DNA from: a virus
IMG/VR virus record: IMGVR_UViG_3300027987_000369
Span: 1 to 23,241 of that record
Direction: 5' to 3' (one strand)
DNA length: 23,241 nucleotides
Shown here: in pieces, positions 1-6,389 of the stretch
How the letters are laid out: every line of letters begins with the position of its first letter
Numbering within the stretch: the first letter of the stretch is position 1
Made by a program: the position numbers and the translations under genes
The notes under the pieces: generated by a model
The model's input: the letters and a program-made list of their open reading frames with translations, nothing else
Told to the model about the DNA's origin: nothing
Database searches by the model: none

Positions 1-1
1 A

Positions 2-538
2 AAGGGTGGGAAGCAAAGCGGAAAAACGCGGCGCGCAAAAGCGAAGCCTCGCCGAAGCAACCCTTCAAGGGAGGCTTCGTGTTCCGACGAAGCCCCCCTC
101 AAGCATCGCCGGAACCCTATTACTACTACTACTACACCTACTACTACTAGGGATAAGGGGGTTGTCCCGCGCGAGGCGCTGGACATCGCCGGCCACCTTG
201 CCGACGAGATCATCCGCCGTCTTCCGAACTCAGCCCCGGCTCGAGAGCGTGGAGAGACCGTGGAGCGCTGGGCGAAGGACATCGACAAGCTCCACCGTCT
301 CGACGGCCACCCGTGGGATCGCATCGCCGCCGTTGCGGCGTGGTCGCAGGCGGACCCCTTCTGGCAAGCGAACATCCTCAGCGGCGCCAAGCTCCGCGAG
401 AAGTTCGACCAGCTCCAGGCGCAGATGATCAAGGCGGGCAAGCGCCCGGGTGGTTCGGGCCTTTCGTCGCAGGCCATCTGGGACATGGCCGACAAGCTGG
501 AGGCCAACGGTGCGGAGGGGGCCTATGTCGCAGAGTGA
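2..538 (+). CDS. Phage replication protein, O-like, C-terminal part (5' partial)
   Basis: The frame is open from the first bases to the stop at 536-538, so about 178 C-terminal residues are seen and the start lies upstream. The last 90 residues (from about base 260) carry the pattern DGHPWDRI, then W-Q-D-FW, then NILSGAKLREKF, typical of the conserved C-terminal domain of phage replication proteins that have an N-terminal winged helix. In that family the protein binds the origin or recruits the helicase and loader. The first 50 residues are a basic linker ending in a Thr run encoded by a triplet repeat (118-150). In the adjacent +1 frame the same stretch encodes a Tyr run ending in a stop, so it is uncertain which frame is used upstream of the repeat. 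The next gene overlaps its 3' end and is a helicase-loader candidate, which supports the replication role. Confidence 0.75.
   Translation, partial: KGGKQSGKTRRAKAKPRRSNPSREASCSDEAPLKHRRNPITTTTTPTTTRDKGVVPREALDIAGHLADEIIRRLPNSAPARERGETVERWAKDIDKLHRLDGHPWDRIAAVAAWSQADPFWQANILSGAKLREKFDQLQAQMIKAGKRPGGSGLSSQAIWDMADKLEANGAEGAYVAE
118..150 (+). repeat. TAC triplet microsatellite in the replication-protein linker
   Basis: About ten imperfect TAC triplets run in a row, interrupted by one ACC. In the coding frame they give Thr residues with one Pro. In the frame that starts at base 1 they give Tyr residues and end in TAG at 148-150. Low-complexity, repeat-encoded linkers between the two domains of phage replication proteins are common in the family as I know it. 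The repeat is a natural place for replication slippage. Confidence 0.8.
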
Positions 539-1064
539 CGCCGCGCGCGCCGTCGCTGTTCTCGCCGCGGCGTTCCCCAGCGCCCGCATCGAGGCGCCGA
601 CGCTGCGGGTCTACGCCAAGCTCCTGGCCGACGTGGACCCCGAGGCGCTGAGTCGCGCCGTGACGCGACTGGCTGCGACCTCCCGGTTTTTTCCGACCAT
701 CGCAGAACTGCGGGGCGAGGTCGCGGCCGAGGCGACGGAGGGGCTCCCTGCGCCCGAGGTTGCGTGGGGCGAGGTCGTCGAGGAACTGCGTCGCGTCGGG
801 CACACCGCGGCCCCGCAGTTCTCGTGCCCCGAGATCGGGCAGGCAGTGCGCGCCATCGGTGGCTGGGGCGCGCTGTGCTTTGCGTCGCGGAACCCGTACG
901 ACCGAGCGAGGTTCGTGGACGCGTATCGCGCCGTCCGCGCCAGCGCGGTGCGCGCCGAACAGCTCCACGGCGTGACCAACGCACTGTCCCCGGCGCCGCA
1001 ACCTGCGGCCCGGGCTCTTGTTACCAAGACTGCAAGATCACTCTCGAGGGGTGAAGATGGCTAG
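525..1064 (+). CDS. Helicase-loader-like replication protein (lambda P / G39P type)
   Basis: This 179-residue protein starts at ATG 525, inside the end of the upstream replication gene, behind GGAGGGG at 514-520. Residues about 10-60 hold AFP, then TLRVYA-LL-D-DPE, then A-TRLAATSRFFPTIAELR. This pattern is typical of small phage proteins annotated as replicative helicase loader/inhibitor or P-like. In the family the protein delivers the host or phage DnaB-type helicase to the origin. The rest is charged and helical without a nucleotide-binding motif, so it is not a DnaC-type AAA+ loader. The overlap with the O-like gene fits the usual O-P pairing. The family call rests on motif resemblance only. 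Confidence 0.65.
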   Translation: MSQSDAARAVAVLAAAFPSARIEAPTLRVYAKLLADVDPEALSRAVTRLAATSRFFPTIAELRGEVAAEATEGLPAPEVAWGEVVEELRRVGHTAAPQFSCPEIGQAVRAIGGWGALCFASRNPYDRARFVDAYRAVRASAVRAEQLHGVTNALSPAPQPAARALVTKTARSLSRGEDG

Positions 1065-1350
1065 TTCACCGAAGACTCTCGCCGAGGCCGCTGCCGGCGA
1101 CCGCCTGGACGTCGTGGTCCGCGTGGTTGTCACCGACGCCCGCGAGGCAAAGCACCGGGACGGTGTCCTGATGGTGCGACCGACCCGACTTGTGGAGGTG
1201 TTACGGCGCAAAGAGGGCGCAATCGCCTACGACGAACTCGTCCACGAGGGTTCCACATGGAACGACGGCGAGCCGTTCTATCTGCCGCTGAGCACCAAAG
1301 TGGTGCGGCCGGTGGTTCTCAACGGTCACTGGGTGCAGGGGCAACATTGA
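1057..1350 (+). CDS. Hypothetical small early protein
   Basis: A 97-residue product whose ATG at 1057 overlaps the end of the upstream gene and follows GAGGGG at 1045-1050. It looks like a small beta-rich domain: two strands of alternating Val/Asp (LDVVVRVVVTDA), a basic middle (VLRRKEG) and a C-terminal YLPLS-VVRPVVLNG segment. There is no membrane segment, signal peptide or metal-binding motif. I do not recognise the family. Its position between the replication module and methyltransferase genes suggests early expression. Confidence 0.6.
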   Translation: MASSPKTLAEAAAGDRLDVVVRVVVTDAREAKHRDGVLMVRPTRLVEVLRRKEGAIAYDELVHEGSTWNDGEPFYLPLSTKVVRPVVLNGHWVQGQH

Positions 1351-1460
1351 GCGATCTGAACCGACACCTGTGGTCGCAATGCTTTCATGGCCCGTACCGG
1401 CGCCCATGGCGGGTGCGACTGTTCGCGTGGTTGCGCCGCCTCTCCGGGAGGCTGCTGTGA
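1347..1460 (+). CDS. Possible 37-residue basic peptide (TTG start)
   Basis: The frame starts at TTG 1347, where TTGA overlaps the stop of the upstream gene, and ends at TGA 1458-1460, where GTGA overlaps the next gene. The product is rich in Arg, Trp and Leu (HLWSQCFHGPYRRPWR, then LFAWLRRLSGRLL) and could form a basic amphipathic helix. The gap between two real genes is otherwise unexplained and the start/stop couplings match the rest of the operon. Nothing else supports it and no function can be given. Confidence 0.35.
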   Translation: MSDLNRHLWSQCFHGPYRRPWRVRLFAWLRRLSGRLL

Positions 1461-1951
1461 GCATCGCGCCCTGCCTGTCCAGTGCCGACATGGGGTGGCA
1501 GACGCCGCTGGAGATCCTGGCGCGCGTTCGCCGAGTGGGCCGTATCGACCTCGACCCGTGCTCCAGCGGTGAGGATCAGGTCTGCGCGCGGCGCACCTTT
1601 ACGGCGACGGAGGACGGTCTCAACCAGGAGTGGGGTTCTGGTCTGGTGTTCGTCAACCCACCATACGGTCGCGCCATCCGCGACTGGGCGGGCAAGTGCC
1701 GCGACCAGTGGCTCGAGTACGAGACGGAGATTGTGGCCCTCTTGCCGGCCAGGCCGGACACGAAATGGTTTCATGAATCGGTTTTTCCCGAGGCGCACCT
1801 GTGCTGGTGGCGCGGTCGGATTCGGTTTGTCGGCGCGACTAACAGCGCGCCGTTCCCCTCGGTGGTTGCGTACTGGGGGAGGTCGCCGCAGCGGTTTCGC
1901 AACGCGTTTGCCGGCTGCGGCTTTGTCTGGGAGCGAAAGGGCGAGCGATGA
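1457..1951 (+). CDS. Phage Dam-type DNA N6-adenine methyltransferase
   Basis: From GTG 1457, which overlaps the preceding stop and follows GGGAGG at 1446-1451, the product has 164 residues, normal for the compact phage Dam family (PF05869). Members transfer a methyl group from S-adenosylmethionine to N6 of adenine in DNA. Visible motifs are WQTP (14-17), DLDPCSS (31-37), the catalytic NPPYG (67-71), a W-GRIRF segment (about 119-125) and SVVAYWG near 135-141. The earlier ATG at 1370 would extend into the upstream peptide frame without family support. It probably marks phage DNA against host restriction or plays a regulatory role. The target sequence cannot be read from the gene. Confidence 0.88.
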   Translation: MSIAPCLSSADMGWQTPLEILARVRRVGRIDLDPCSSGEDQVCARRTFTATEDGLNQEWGSGLVFVNPPYGRAIRDWAGKCRDQWLEYETEIVALLPARPDTKWFHESVFPEAHLCWWRGRIRFVGATNSAPFPSVVAYWGRSPQRFRNAFAGCGFVWERKGER

Positions 1952-2322
1952 GTGAAGACCAGCGAGAAGTGATGCGCAGCTACGAGGCCATCCTTCCGGT
2001 TGAGCTGTCGAAGGAAGAGTTGTTGGTGAAGTCGAAGGTGATGTCCGAGTGCATTACCCGCATTGATGAGATTGACCACGACCTGCGGGACTACCGTGCC
2101 CGCATCCGCGAGGAGCAGCACGAATTGCAATCGAAGATCTCCGCCCTCGCATACTGCATCCGCACCGGCACCGAAGACCGCGAGGTCGAGTGCCAAGATC
2201 TAGCCGACTGGAAAACCGGCAAGGTCGTCACCTTGCGACTCGACACCGACGAGGAGATCGAGGTCCGTGAGATGACCCAGAACGAACGTCAACGGTCGTT
2301 GTTGCCCACCGATGGTGAATGA
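1948..2322 (+). CDS. Hypothetical coiled-coil early protein
   Basis: A 124-residue product starting at ATG 1948 with a 4-base ATGA overlap with the methyltransferase. Residues about 15-75 are strongly heptad-like and charged, consistent with a long coiled coil. The C-terminal third (DWKTGKVVTLRLDTDEEIEV-EMT) looks like a small beta hairpin. Similar small coiled-coil proteins are common beside phage nucleic-acid enzymes, but I cannot name the family. The tight coupling suggests co-expression with the methyltransferase. Confidence 0.7.
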   Translation: MSEDQREVMRSYEAILPVELSKEELLVKSKVMSECITRIDEIDHDLRDYRARIREEQHELQSKISALAYCIRTGTEDREVECQDLADWKTGKVVTLRLDTDEEIEVREMTQNERQRSLLPTDGE

Positions 2323-2747
2323 CAGCGCCCGACAAGACACGGCTGCCGCGGACCCGGGGCGACTGCCCAGCGGAGCGGCCGTGCGCGCACTTCTCTTGCC
2401 GACACAACCTGTCGGTGAACATCCGCGGCAACGGTTCGATCACCTGGGTAACCGGCTACCAGCGCGGGCGCGTGGAGCGGTTCGAGAAGCGACGCCAGTG
2501 GCCGCAGGTCTTCGGCATTTCTCGAGAGCGACAGGAGCGCGAGGCGGAGAAACTCGTGGACGAGCTGTTCGAGTGGTGGTCGCAGTTCAAAACGAACTGC
2601 GCGCTGGATATTGCCGAGGAGGGCGGCGCGACCCTCGAGGACATCGGCGAACTGCTGGGTCTTACCCGCGAACGGGTGCGGCAGATCGAAACGGACGCGC
2701 AGCGGAAACTCAAACGCAAGCGGTGGGATGGCGCGACGGAAGGCTGA
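2319..2747 (+). CDS. Sigma-70 region 4-like helix-turn-helix DNA-binding protein
   Basis: A 142-residue protein beginning at ATG 2319 (ATGA overlap). Residues about 105-133 ([20 protein letters not shown] followed by basic residues) match sigma-70 region 4, the part that contacts the -35 element. There is no region 2, so it is not a full sigma factor. The N-terminus has a Cys/His cluster (C16, C22, C27, H29) and the linker reads [11 protein letters not shown]. This combination recalls a group of small DNA-binding proteins I associate with Myxococcota and relatives. It could be a transcription regulator, for example of middle or late genes, though no target is visible. Its end overlaps the next gene by 20 bases. 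Confidence 0.75.
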   Translation: [142 protein letters not shown]

Positions 2748-3135
2748 CAAGCTCCAGGACTATCTCCAGCCGTTTCGCGATCTCGAGTCACTCGAAGACC
2801 TCGCGCCGGCGGTGGATGACCCTGCGAGCATTCGGTTGCTCGCTTCGTGGCCCCGCATTCGCGTGGAGTGGAGACCGGGCAAGGGCAAGGCTCCAGAGTC
2901 GTCCGCGGAGCGGTGGACGTGGCTGTGGAGCGAGGTGCGCCTCGACGTTGAGCAGCTCGGCGTTGCGACCCGACTCCCACGCACCACGCTCGATCTGTGC
3001 CTGCGTTGCGCGGTCGAGGCGCGGCTCATCTACCCAGACGGCAGCGTCCACGCGCACGCTCGCCGACTCGTCGCGGCGTTTACCGCGACACGATTGCCCG
3101 GTCGCAAACAGGGGCGGCCAAAGAAAGGTGAATGA
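2728..3135 (+). CDS. Hypothetical early protein
   Basis: A 135-residue product from ATG 2728, overlapping the sigma-4-like gene by 20 bases. It opens with a basic patch (MARRKADK), has a helical acidic middle, then a segment about 65-115 that could be a winged-helix-like fold (LGVATRLPRTTLDLCLRCAVEARLIYPDGS), and ends in a basic tail (GRKQGRPKKGE) suited to nucleic-acid binding. This HTH reading is an inference from pattern only. The family is not recognised. Confidence 0.6.
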   Translation: MARRKADKLQDYLQPFRDLESLEDLAPAVDDPASIRLLASWPRIRVEWRPGKGKAPESSAERWTWLWSEVRLDVEQLGVATRLPRTTLDLCLRCAVEARLIYPDGSVHAHARRLVAAFTATRLPGRKQGRPKKGE

Positions 3136-3302
3136 TGGACGACACTAGAAACCACCCTGCGGCGGTGCAACTGCGCGGCCCATGGGCGCGACTCTGCGCC
3201 GCCTGGGGTTGGTGTACCGAGCAACAGCAGGAACTCATCGCGAGAATTGCCAACGAACTTGCGGCAAAGAACGTGCCACGCGAGGAGGTCGGCGGTGATT
3301 GA
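3132..3302 (+). CDS. Small hypothetical protein (56 aa)
   Basis: The frame starts at ATG 3132, overlapping the previous stop (a second ATG follows at 3135), and ends at TGA 3300-3302. The product includes PWARLCAAWGWCTEQQQELIARIANELAAKNVPREEV, a hydrophobic-aromatic stretch followed by an amphipathic helix. It fits the chain of overlapping genes and its end covers the ribosome site of the next gene (GAGGAGG at 3282-3288). No function is suggested. Confidence 0.5.
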   Translation: MMDDTRNHPAAVQLRGPWARLCAAWGWCTEQQQELIARIANELAAKNVPREEVGGD

Positions 3303-3477
3303 GCTGTGGTTGGCGGCGCACCTTGGCGGCAGCGTCTGCGCCGTCACGGTGATGACCTGCACCTTCCTGCGACGCGCGCCGGAGCGCTCGTTTTTCCGCA
3401 TCCTCGTGGCGGCGGGCATCGCCGCCCTGTTGTGGCCGGTGTTCGTGCCGGTGGCGATTCTGACCGGAGAACGATGA
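3295..3477 (+). CDS. Small two-span membrane protein
   Basis: From GTG 3295, with GAGGAGG at 3282-3288, the product has 60 residues. Two hydrophobic segments flank a short basic loop: the first over about residues 2-22, the second over about 32-54 (ILVAAGIAALLWPVFVPVAIL), with RRAPERS between them. This is an inner-membrane protein by appearance. Holins can look like this, but the location in the early operon and the lack of an adjacent endolysin argue against assigning lysis. It is the only clear small membrane protein in the window. Confidence 0.6.
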   Translation: MIELWLAAHLGGSVCAVTVMTCTFLRRAPERSFFRILVAAGIAALLWPVFVPVAILTGER

Positions 3478-3716
3478 GGAAGCATCCCCAAAAGTACGCC
3501 CGCGATTGCCTCGCCAGCATCACCATTGGAGAACTCGTCGGCGGCCTCGCTGCTCTGGACGACAGCGGCGCAACGGATGACGAACTCTGCGATTATCTGG
3601 ACCAAGAGTTTCTGTGGGGCTGTTGGGGTTCGGTCGCTGAGGATGCGGACCGGTTGTTCTTAGCCGACGTCCGCGGCCTGATCGTCGCCGCGCTTCGGTA
3701 CGGGCGGGCCCATTGA
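3474..3716 (+). CDS. Hypothetical acidic protein (80 aa)
   Basis: The ATG at 3474 overlaps the previous stop (ATGA). The product starts basic (MRKHPQKYARD) and becomes strongly acidic (DDSGATDDELCDYLDQEFLWGCWG, then EDADRLFLADVR), mostly helical. There is no metal motif or membrane segment. The acidic character is seen in some DNA-mimic anti-restriction proteins, but that is only a compositional remark. Family not recognised. Confidence 0.6.
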   Translation: MRKHPQKYARDCLASITIGELVGGLAALDDSGATDDELCDYLDQEFLWGCWGSVAEDADRLFLADVRGLIVAALRYGRAH

Positions 3717-4737
3717 ATGTCCTGTCTCTATGTTCCGGGTATGGCGGGCTCGACCTTGGGATCCGAATGGCCCAACTGGAGTCGGACGGCCTTTGCGTCA
3801 TGCGGTGCAGAAGTACATCCGTGTCGTGCCACTCCGACATCAACGATCGGCCCGAACCGTCTGTTACGTGGAGAGGGAAGCCTATGTCGCGGCCACGCTG
3901 GTTGCGCGCATGGAAGAGGGGCGGTTGGATCCGGCTCCTGTCTGGTGCGACGTTGAGTCCTTCGACAGCGCGCCGTGGTTTGGTGTCGTGGATTGCGTCG
4001 CTGCCGGCTTCCCGTGCCAACCGTGGAGCAACGCCGGCAAGGGAACGGGCACGAGTGACAAACGGTGGATCTGGCCCGCCATCGCCCGGGTGGTTCGCGA
4101 GGTGGGAGCGGGCCTCGTCTTCCTGGAGAACGTGCCCGGTTTGGTATCGCGAGGTGGCCTCGAGGCAGTGCTCGGTGACTTGGCCGCCCTCGGGTTCGAT
4201 GCGGAATGGTCGTGTCTATCAGCGGCCGAAGTTGGAGCTCCCCACCGACGCAACCGGCTTTTCATTCTCGCCGCCAACCGGCATGGCAGAGCTTGGCTCA
4301 GTGCTGCCGACGCCGACGGCGGCATCGTACGGGTCGAACCAGGGCGGCGCCGCGGGGCGCACGGGGAAGGTGCGCCACAGTCTCGAGTCGATGGCGAAGC
4401 TGCCGACGCCCACCGCGGCGGACTCGAGGGGGACGCGCACCGAGGGCTACGGCAACCCGAAAGCGGGAACCACGCTCACGGATATGTTGAAGGCGGGCCT
4501 GCCGACGCCGACCGCTCGCGATTGGAAGAGTGGGTGCAGCAACATCACTCGCAACAGGCGCCCGCTCAACGAAACGCTTTCGCAGGCTGGCCATGGCCCC
4601 CGCCTAAACCCTGCCTTCGTGGAGTGGATGATGGGTCTGCCACCCGCGTGGACCGAATTAGAGCTTGCGGGAACGGTGTCGTCCCGCAGCAAGCCGCCGC
4701 TGCCTTTGCAGCGCTCGCAGGAAGGATGATGGCATGA
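3713..4737 (+). pseudogene. C5-cytosine DNA methyltransferase with motifs split between two frames
   Basis: The family transfers a methyl group to C5 of cytosine. Motif I (LSLCSGYGGLDLG) begins at ATG 3713 in one frame. From about 3851 the conserved protein continues in the next frame: RTVCYVEREAYVAATLVARM, catalytic AAGFPCQPWSNAG with its Cys, FLENVPGLV, and GAPHRRNRLFILA near 4240-4275. After about 4280 the conserved text returns to the first frame (LPTPTAASYG, LPTPTARDW, FVEWMMGLPPAWTEL near 4620-4660). At the end, ACGNGVVPQQAAAAF is again in the second frame, stopping at 4737. The first frame stops at 4729. Both frames are open for about 1 kb. At least two frame changes are needed, so the gene is disrupted, misassembled or recoded. 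The stop at 4737 overlaps the next start, as expected of an intact operon. Confidence 0.8.
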
Positions 4738-5129
4738 CGAAAGAAACGCTCTGCGTTGCCTGTAAATTGCCGATGGCCGATGGCTGGACAGTGAAGTTCT
4801 GTTCGGACAGTTGTCACGCTGCGTACGGGTCTGGGTTCAACGATGCCGCAGCTCTGTACAAGCGCGCGCAAGAGTTGGAGCGCGTGGACGAGTGCGCGGC
4901 GGTCAGACTGCGCGCGCGCAGGTATGCAGACGCCCTCGAGGTGCGCAAGGTAAATAGGGACTGGCCAGCGCTACAGATAGTCGTGGATTGGCTGCGCGAA
5001 CTGGCCGGGCACGACGACTGCCCGGACGACAATGCGCGCTGCCTTCTGCCGAGCTGCGATGAGATCGTCGGCGTGCGCAACACCTACTGCTCTCGGGTGT
5101 GCACGGAGAGGGGCGGCGCGCGGCCATGA
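4734..5129 (+). CDS. Small protein with two Cys-rich zinc-finger-like motifs
   Basis: From ATG 4734 (ATGA overlap) the product has 131 residues. A first metal-binding-like unit lies at the N-terminus (CVACKLPMADG, then FCSDSCHAAYG) and a second at the C-terminus (CLLPSCDEIVG, then YCSRVCTERG). Both have the CxxC or CxxxxC plus F/Y-CSxxC pattern of FCS-like or treble-clef fingers. Between them is a helical Arg/Ala-rich stretch (about residues 40-85). Such proteins usually bind nucleic acid or partner proteins, but no enzyme motif is seen. The next gene carries a third copy of the same type of motif. Confidence 0.65.
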   Translation: MTKETLCVACKLPMADGWTVKFCSDSCHAAYGSGFNDAAALYKRAQELERVDECAAVRLRARRYADALEVRKVNRDWPALQIVVDWLRELAGHDDCPDDNARCLLPSCDEIVGVRNTYCSRVCTERGGARP

Positions 5130-5323
5130 CGAAGTGCGGCCACTGTGGGGAACCGTACGATCCCAAGCCGCGCCGGGGCCGATGGGCCGGGGAGCAGCGT
5201 TACTGCTCTCTGGACTGCTATCGCCGCAGTCGGGCATTCGCCGACGTCGGAAACGAGGCTCACGAGATCGAACTCGCGACCGACGTCCACGTCGGGCTGG
5301 CGGCGCTTCTGGGGGTGGGATGA
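5126..5323 (+). CDS. Small FCS-like zinc-finger protein (65 aa)
   Basis: ATG 5126 overlaps the upstream stop. The N-terminus has CGHCGEPYDP followed by YCSLDCYRRSR, a probable four-Cys zinc site like those of the preceding protein; a basic PKPRRGRW segment sits between the Cys pairs. The C-terminal half is acidic, then hydrophobic. It may be a nucleic-acid-binding accessory protein or a duplicate of the neighbour's C-terminal finger. The exact function is unknown. Confidence 0.65.
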   Translation: MTKCGHCGEPYDPKPRRGRWAGEQRYCSLDCYRRSRAFADVGNEAHEIELATDVHVGLAALLGVG

Positions 5324-5763
5324 GCGAGGCTAGCGTCTACGACCGAATCCGCGAGTCTCTCGCCAGCATGGGTCACGTCGGGCAGCTCCCGCTCGAGTTG
5401 GCGAAAGTGCCGGGCTGGTCGCCGCCACGGGTTATCCCGTATCAGTGGTGTGTTGAGCGCCAGAGCATCTATGACCGGTGGTACCGAAACCGAACTCACT
5501 TCCTGATGGTCGGCATCACCGCATGCGTTGAAGAGGACCAGCGCGTCTGGGTTCATCTGTCCATGTCGCACCGCAAGCGAGTGCCGCGCTGGGATGAGTT
5601 GCGGGACGCCAAGGACATTTTTCTCGGTCGCGACGTCTGCGCCTACCAAGTGCTGCCGCCGCAGTCTGAGTACGTGAACATCGATGACCGCGTGCTGCAC
5701 CTTTGGCATTGTCCAGAGACGCGGCCGTTGCCCGACTTTCGAATTGGAGGGATTGGGATATGA
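5320..5763 (+). CDS. DUF7694-like conserved phage protein
   Basis: A 147-residue product from ATG 5320 with a 4-base overlap. The C-terminal half holds WVHLSMSHRKRVPRWDEL, then KDIFLGRDVCAYQVLPPQSEYVN and VLHLWHC. I recall this pattern from a widespread phage and bacterial family of unknown function, tentatively DUF7694. The conserved H, W and LPP-YVN positions look structural. The N-terminal 70 residues are variable. No catalytic role is established to my knowledge. It sits among nucleotide and DNA metabolism genes. Confidence 0.7.
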   Translation: MSEASVYDRIRESLASMGHVGQLPLELAKVPGWSPPRVIPYQWCVERQSIYDRWYRNRTHFLMVGITACVEEDQRVWVHLSMSHRKRVPRWDELRDAKDIFLGRDVCAYQVLPPQSEYVNIDDRVLHLWHCPETRPLPDFRIGGIGI

Positions 5764-5975
5764 GCGAAGAACGCCGCAAGGAAGCGGTCAATCACCCAGA
5801 GCATTACAACCCAGGCCCGCTTGAAACGATCAACATCATCGAGGCGTATGAGCTTGGCTTCAATCTGGGCAACGCGATCAAGTACATCCTCCGCGCCGAC
5901 AGGAAGGGCCGACGCGAGGAGGATTTGCAGAAGGCCCTTTGGTACCTCAAGCGAGAACTGGGAGATCGAACATGA
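5760..5975 (+). CDS. DUF3310 protein (T7 gp1.7-like domain)
   Basis: A 71-residue protein from ATG 5760. It shows the hallmark order of DUF3310: NHPEHYNPG, ETINIIEAYEL, FNLGNAIKYILRADRKG, EEDLQKALWYLKREL. The same domain occurs in the phage T7 gp1.7 nucleotide kinase region, so a role in nucleotide metabolism is possible, but this short version has no P-loop and I infer nothing more. It is coupled to the following deoxyribosyltransferase-like gene by an ATGA overlap. Confidence 0.85.
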   Translation: MSEERRKEAVNHPEHYNPGPLETINIIEAYELGFNLGNAIKYILRADRKGRREEDLQKALWYLKRELGDRT

Positions 5976-6292
5976 GAGTTGTTTACATGGCTCACCCCTT
6001 GTCGGGTGACGTCGAGGGAAACATTCGTCGCGCGAAGCAAATGTTGCGCGACCTTGAGGAGAAGCACCCGGACGTGGCCATCGTCGCCACCTGGATCACG
6101 GAGTGCGAGGTATGGGACGACAGCAACCCGGAGCATCGCGAGGCCGGCCTGCGTCGGGACCTGGCCGTCATTGCCAAGTGCGACGAGCTCTGGCTCACCG
6201 GGCCGGAGATCTCCGCCGGCATGATGCGCGAAGCGGCGAAGGCGACCGAACTGGGAATTCCGGTAACAGATCTGACCGCGAGGAACGAATGA
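5972..6292 (+). CDS. Nucleoside 2-deoxyribosyltransferase-like protein (DUF4406/DUF7768 type)
   Basis: From ATG 5972 the product has 106 residues. It starts with VVYMAHPLSGDVEGNIRRA, continues with VAIVATWITECEV, a DLAVIAKCDELWLTG segment, and ends with ELGIPVTDL. This is the Rossmann-like fold of phage proteins related to nucleoside 2-deoxyribosyltransferases, in which the N-terminal G-D loop and the acidic residue before the D-E-WL strand form the nucleotide site. The family exchanges or cleaves bases on deoxynucleosides; activity here is inferred. With the DUF3310 neighbour it forms a small nucleotide-metabolism pair. Confidence 0.7.
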   Translation: MRVVYMAHPLSGDVEGNIRRAKQMLRDLEEKHPDVAIVATWITECEVWDDSNPEHREAGLRRDLAVIAKCDELWLTGPEISAGMMREAAKATELGIPVTDLTARNE

Positions 6293-6357
6293 GCTGCGAC
6301 TGTCGGGGTGCGCCGTCGGAAGTCAAGAAGGGTCGCTCAACTGCGCGCGACTGTTGA
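6289..6357 (+). CDS. Possible 22-residue Cys-containing peptide
   Basis: ATG 6289 overlaps the upstream stop and the frame closes at TGA 6355-6357, which forms the left edge of the terminator hairpin. The peptide begins MSCDCRG and ends TARDC. Such short terminal ORFs occur by chance. The ATGA coupling typical of this operon is the only support. Confidence 0.3.
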   Translation: MSCDCRGAPSEVKKGRSTARDC

Positions 6358-6389
6358 GCAAACCAGAAAGATGGGATTGCTCTTTTTTT
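6356..6389 (+). terminator. Intrinsic terminator ending the early operon
   Basis: GAGCAA (6356-6361) pairs with TTGCTC (6377-6382). An inner CCA (6363-6365) can pair with TGG (6372-6374) around a GAAAGA loop. Seven T residues follow at 6383-6389. This is a clear rho-independent shape. It closes the run of overlapping early genes. The 98 bases after it, before ATG 6488, are AT-richer than their surroundings and are where a promoter for the next block would be expected, but I cannot point to convincing -35/-10 boxes. Confidence 0.75.

Noticed and set aside
3295-3477. Two-span membrane protein as holin
   Set aside because: No endolysin or spanin beside it and it is embedded in the early operon; topology alone does not justify a lysis call.
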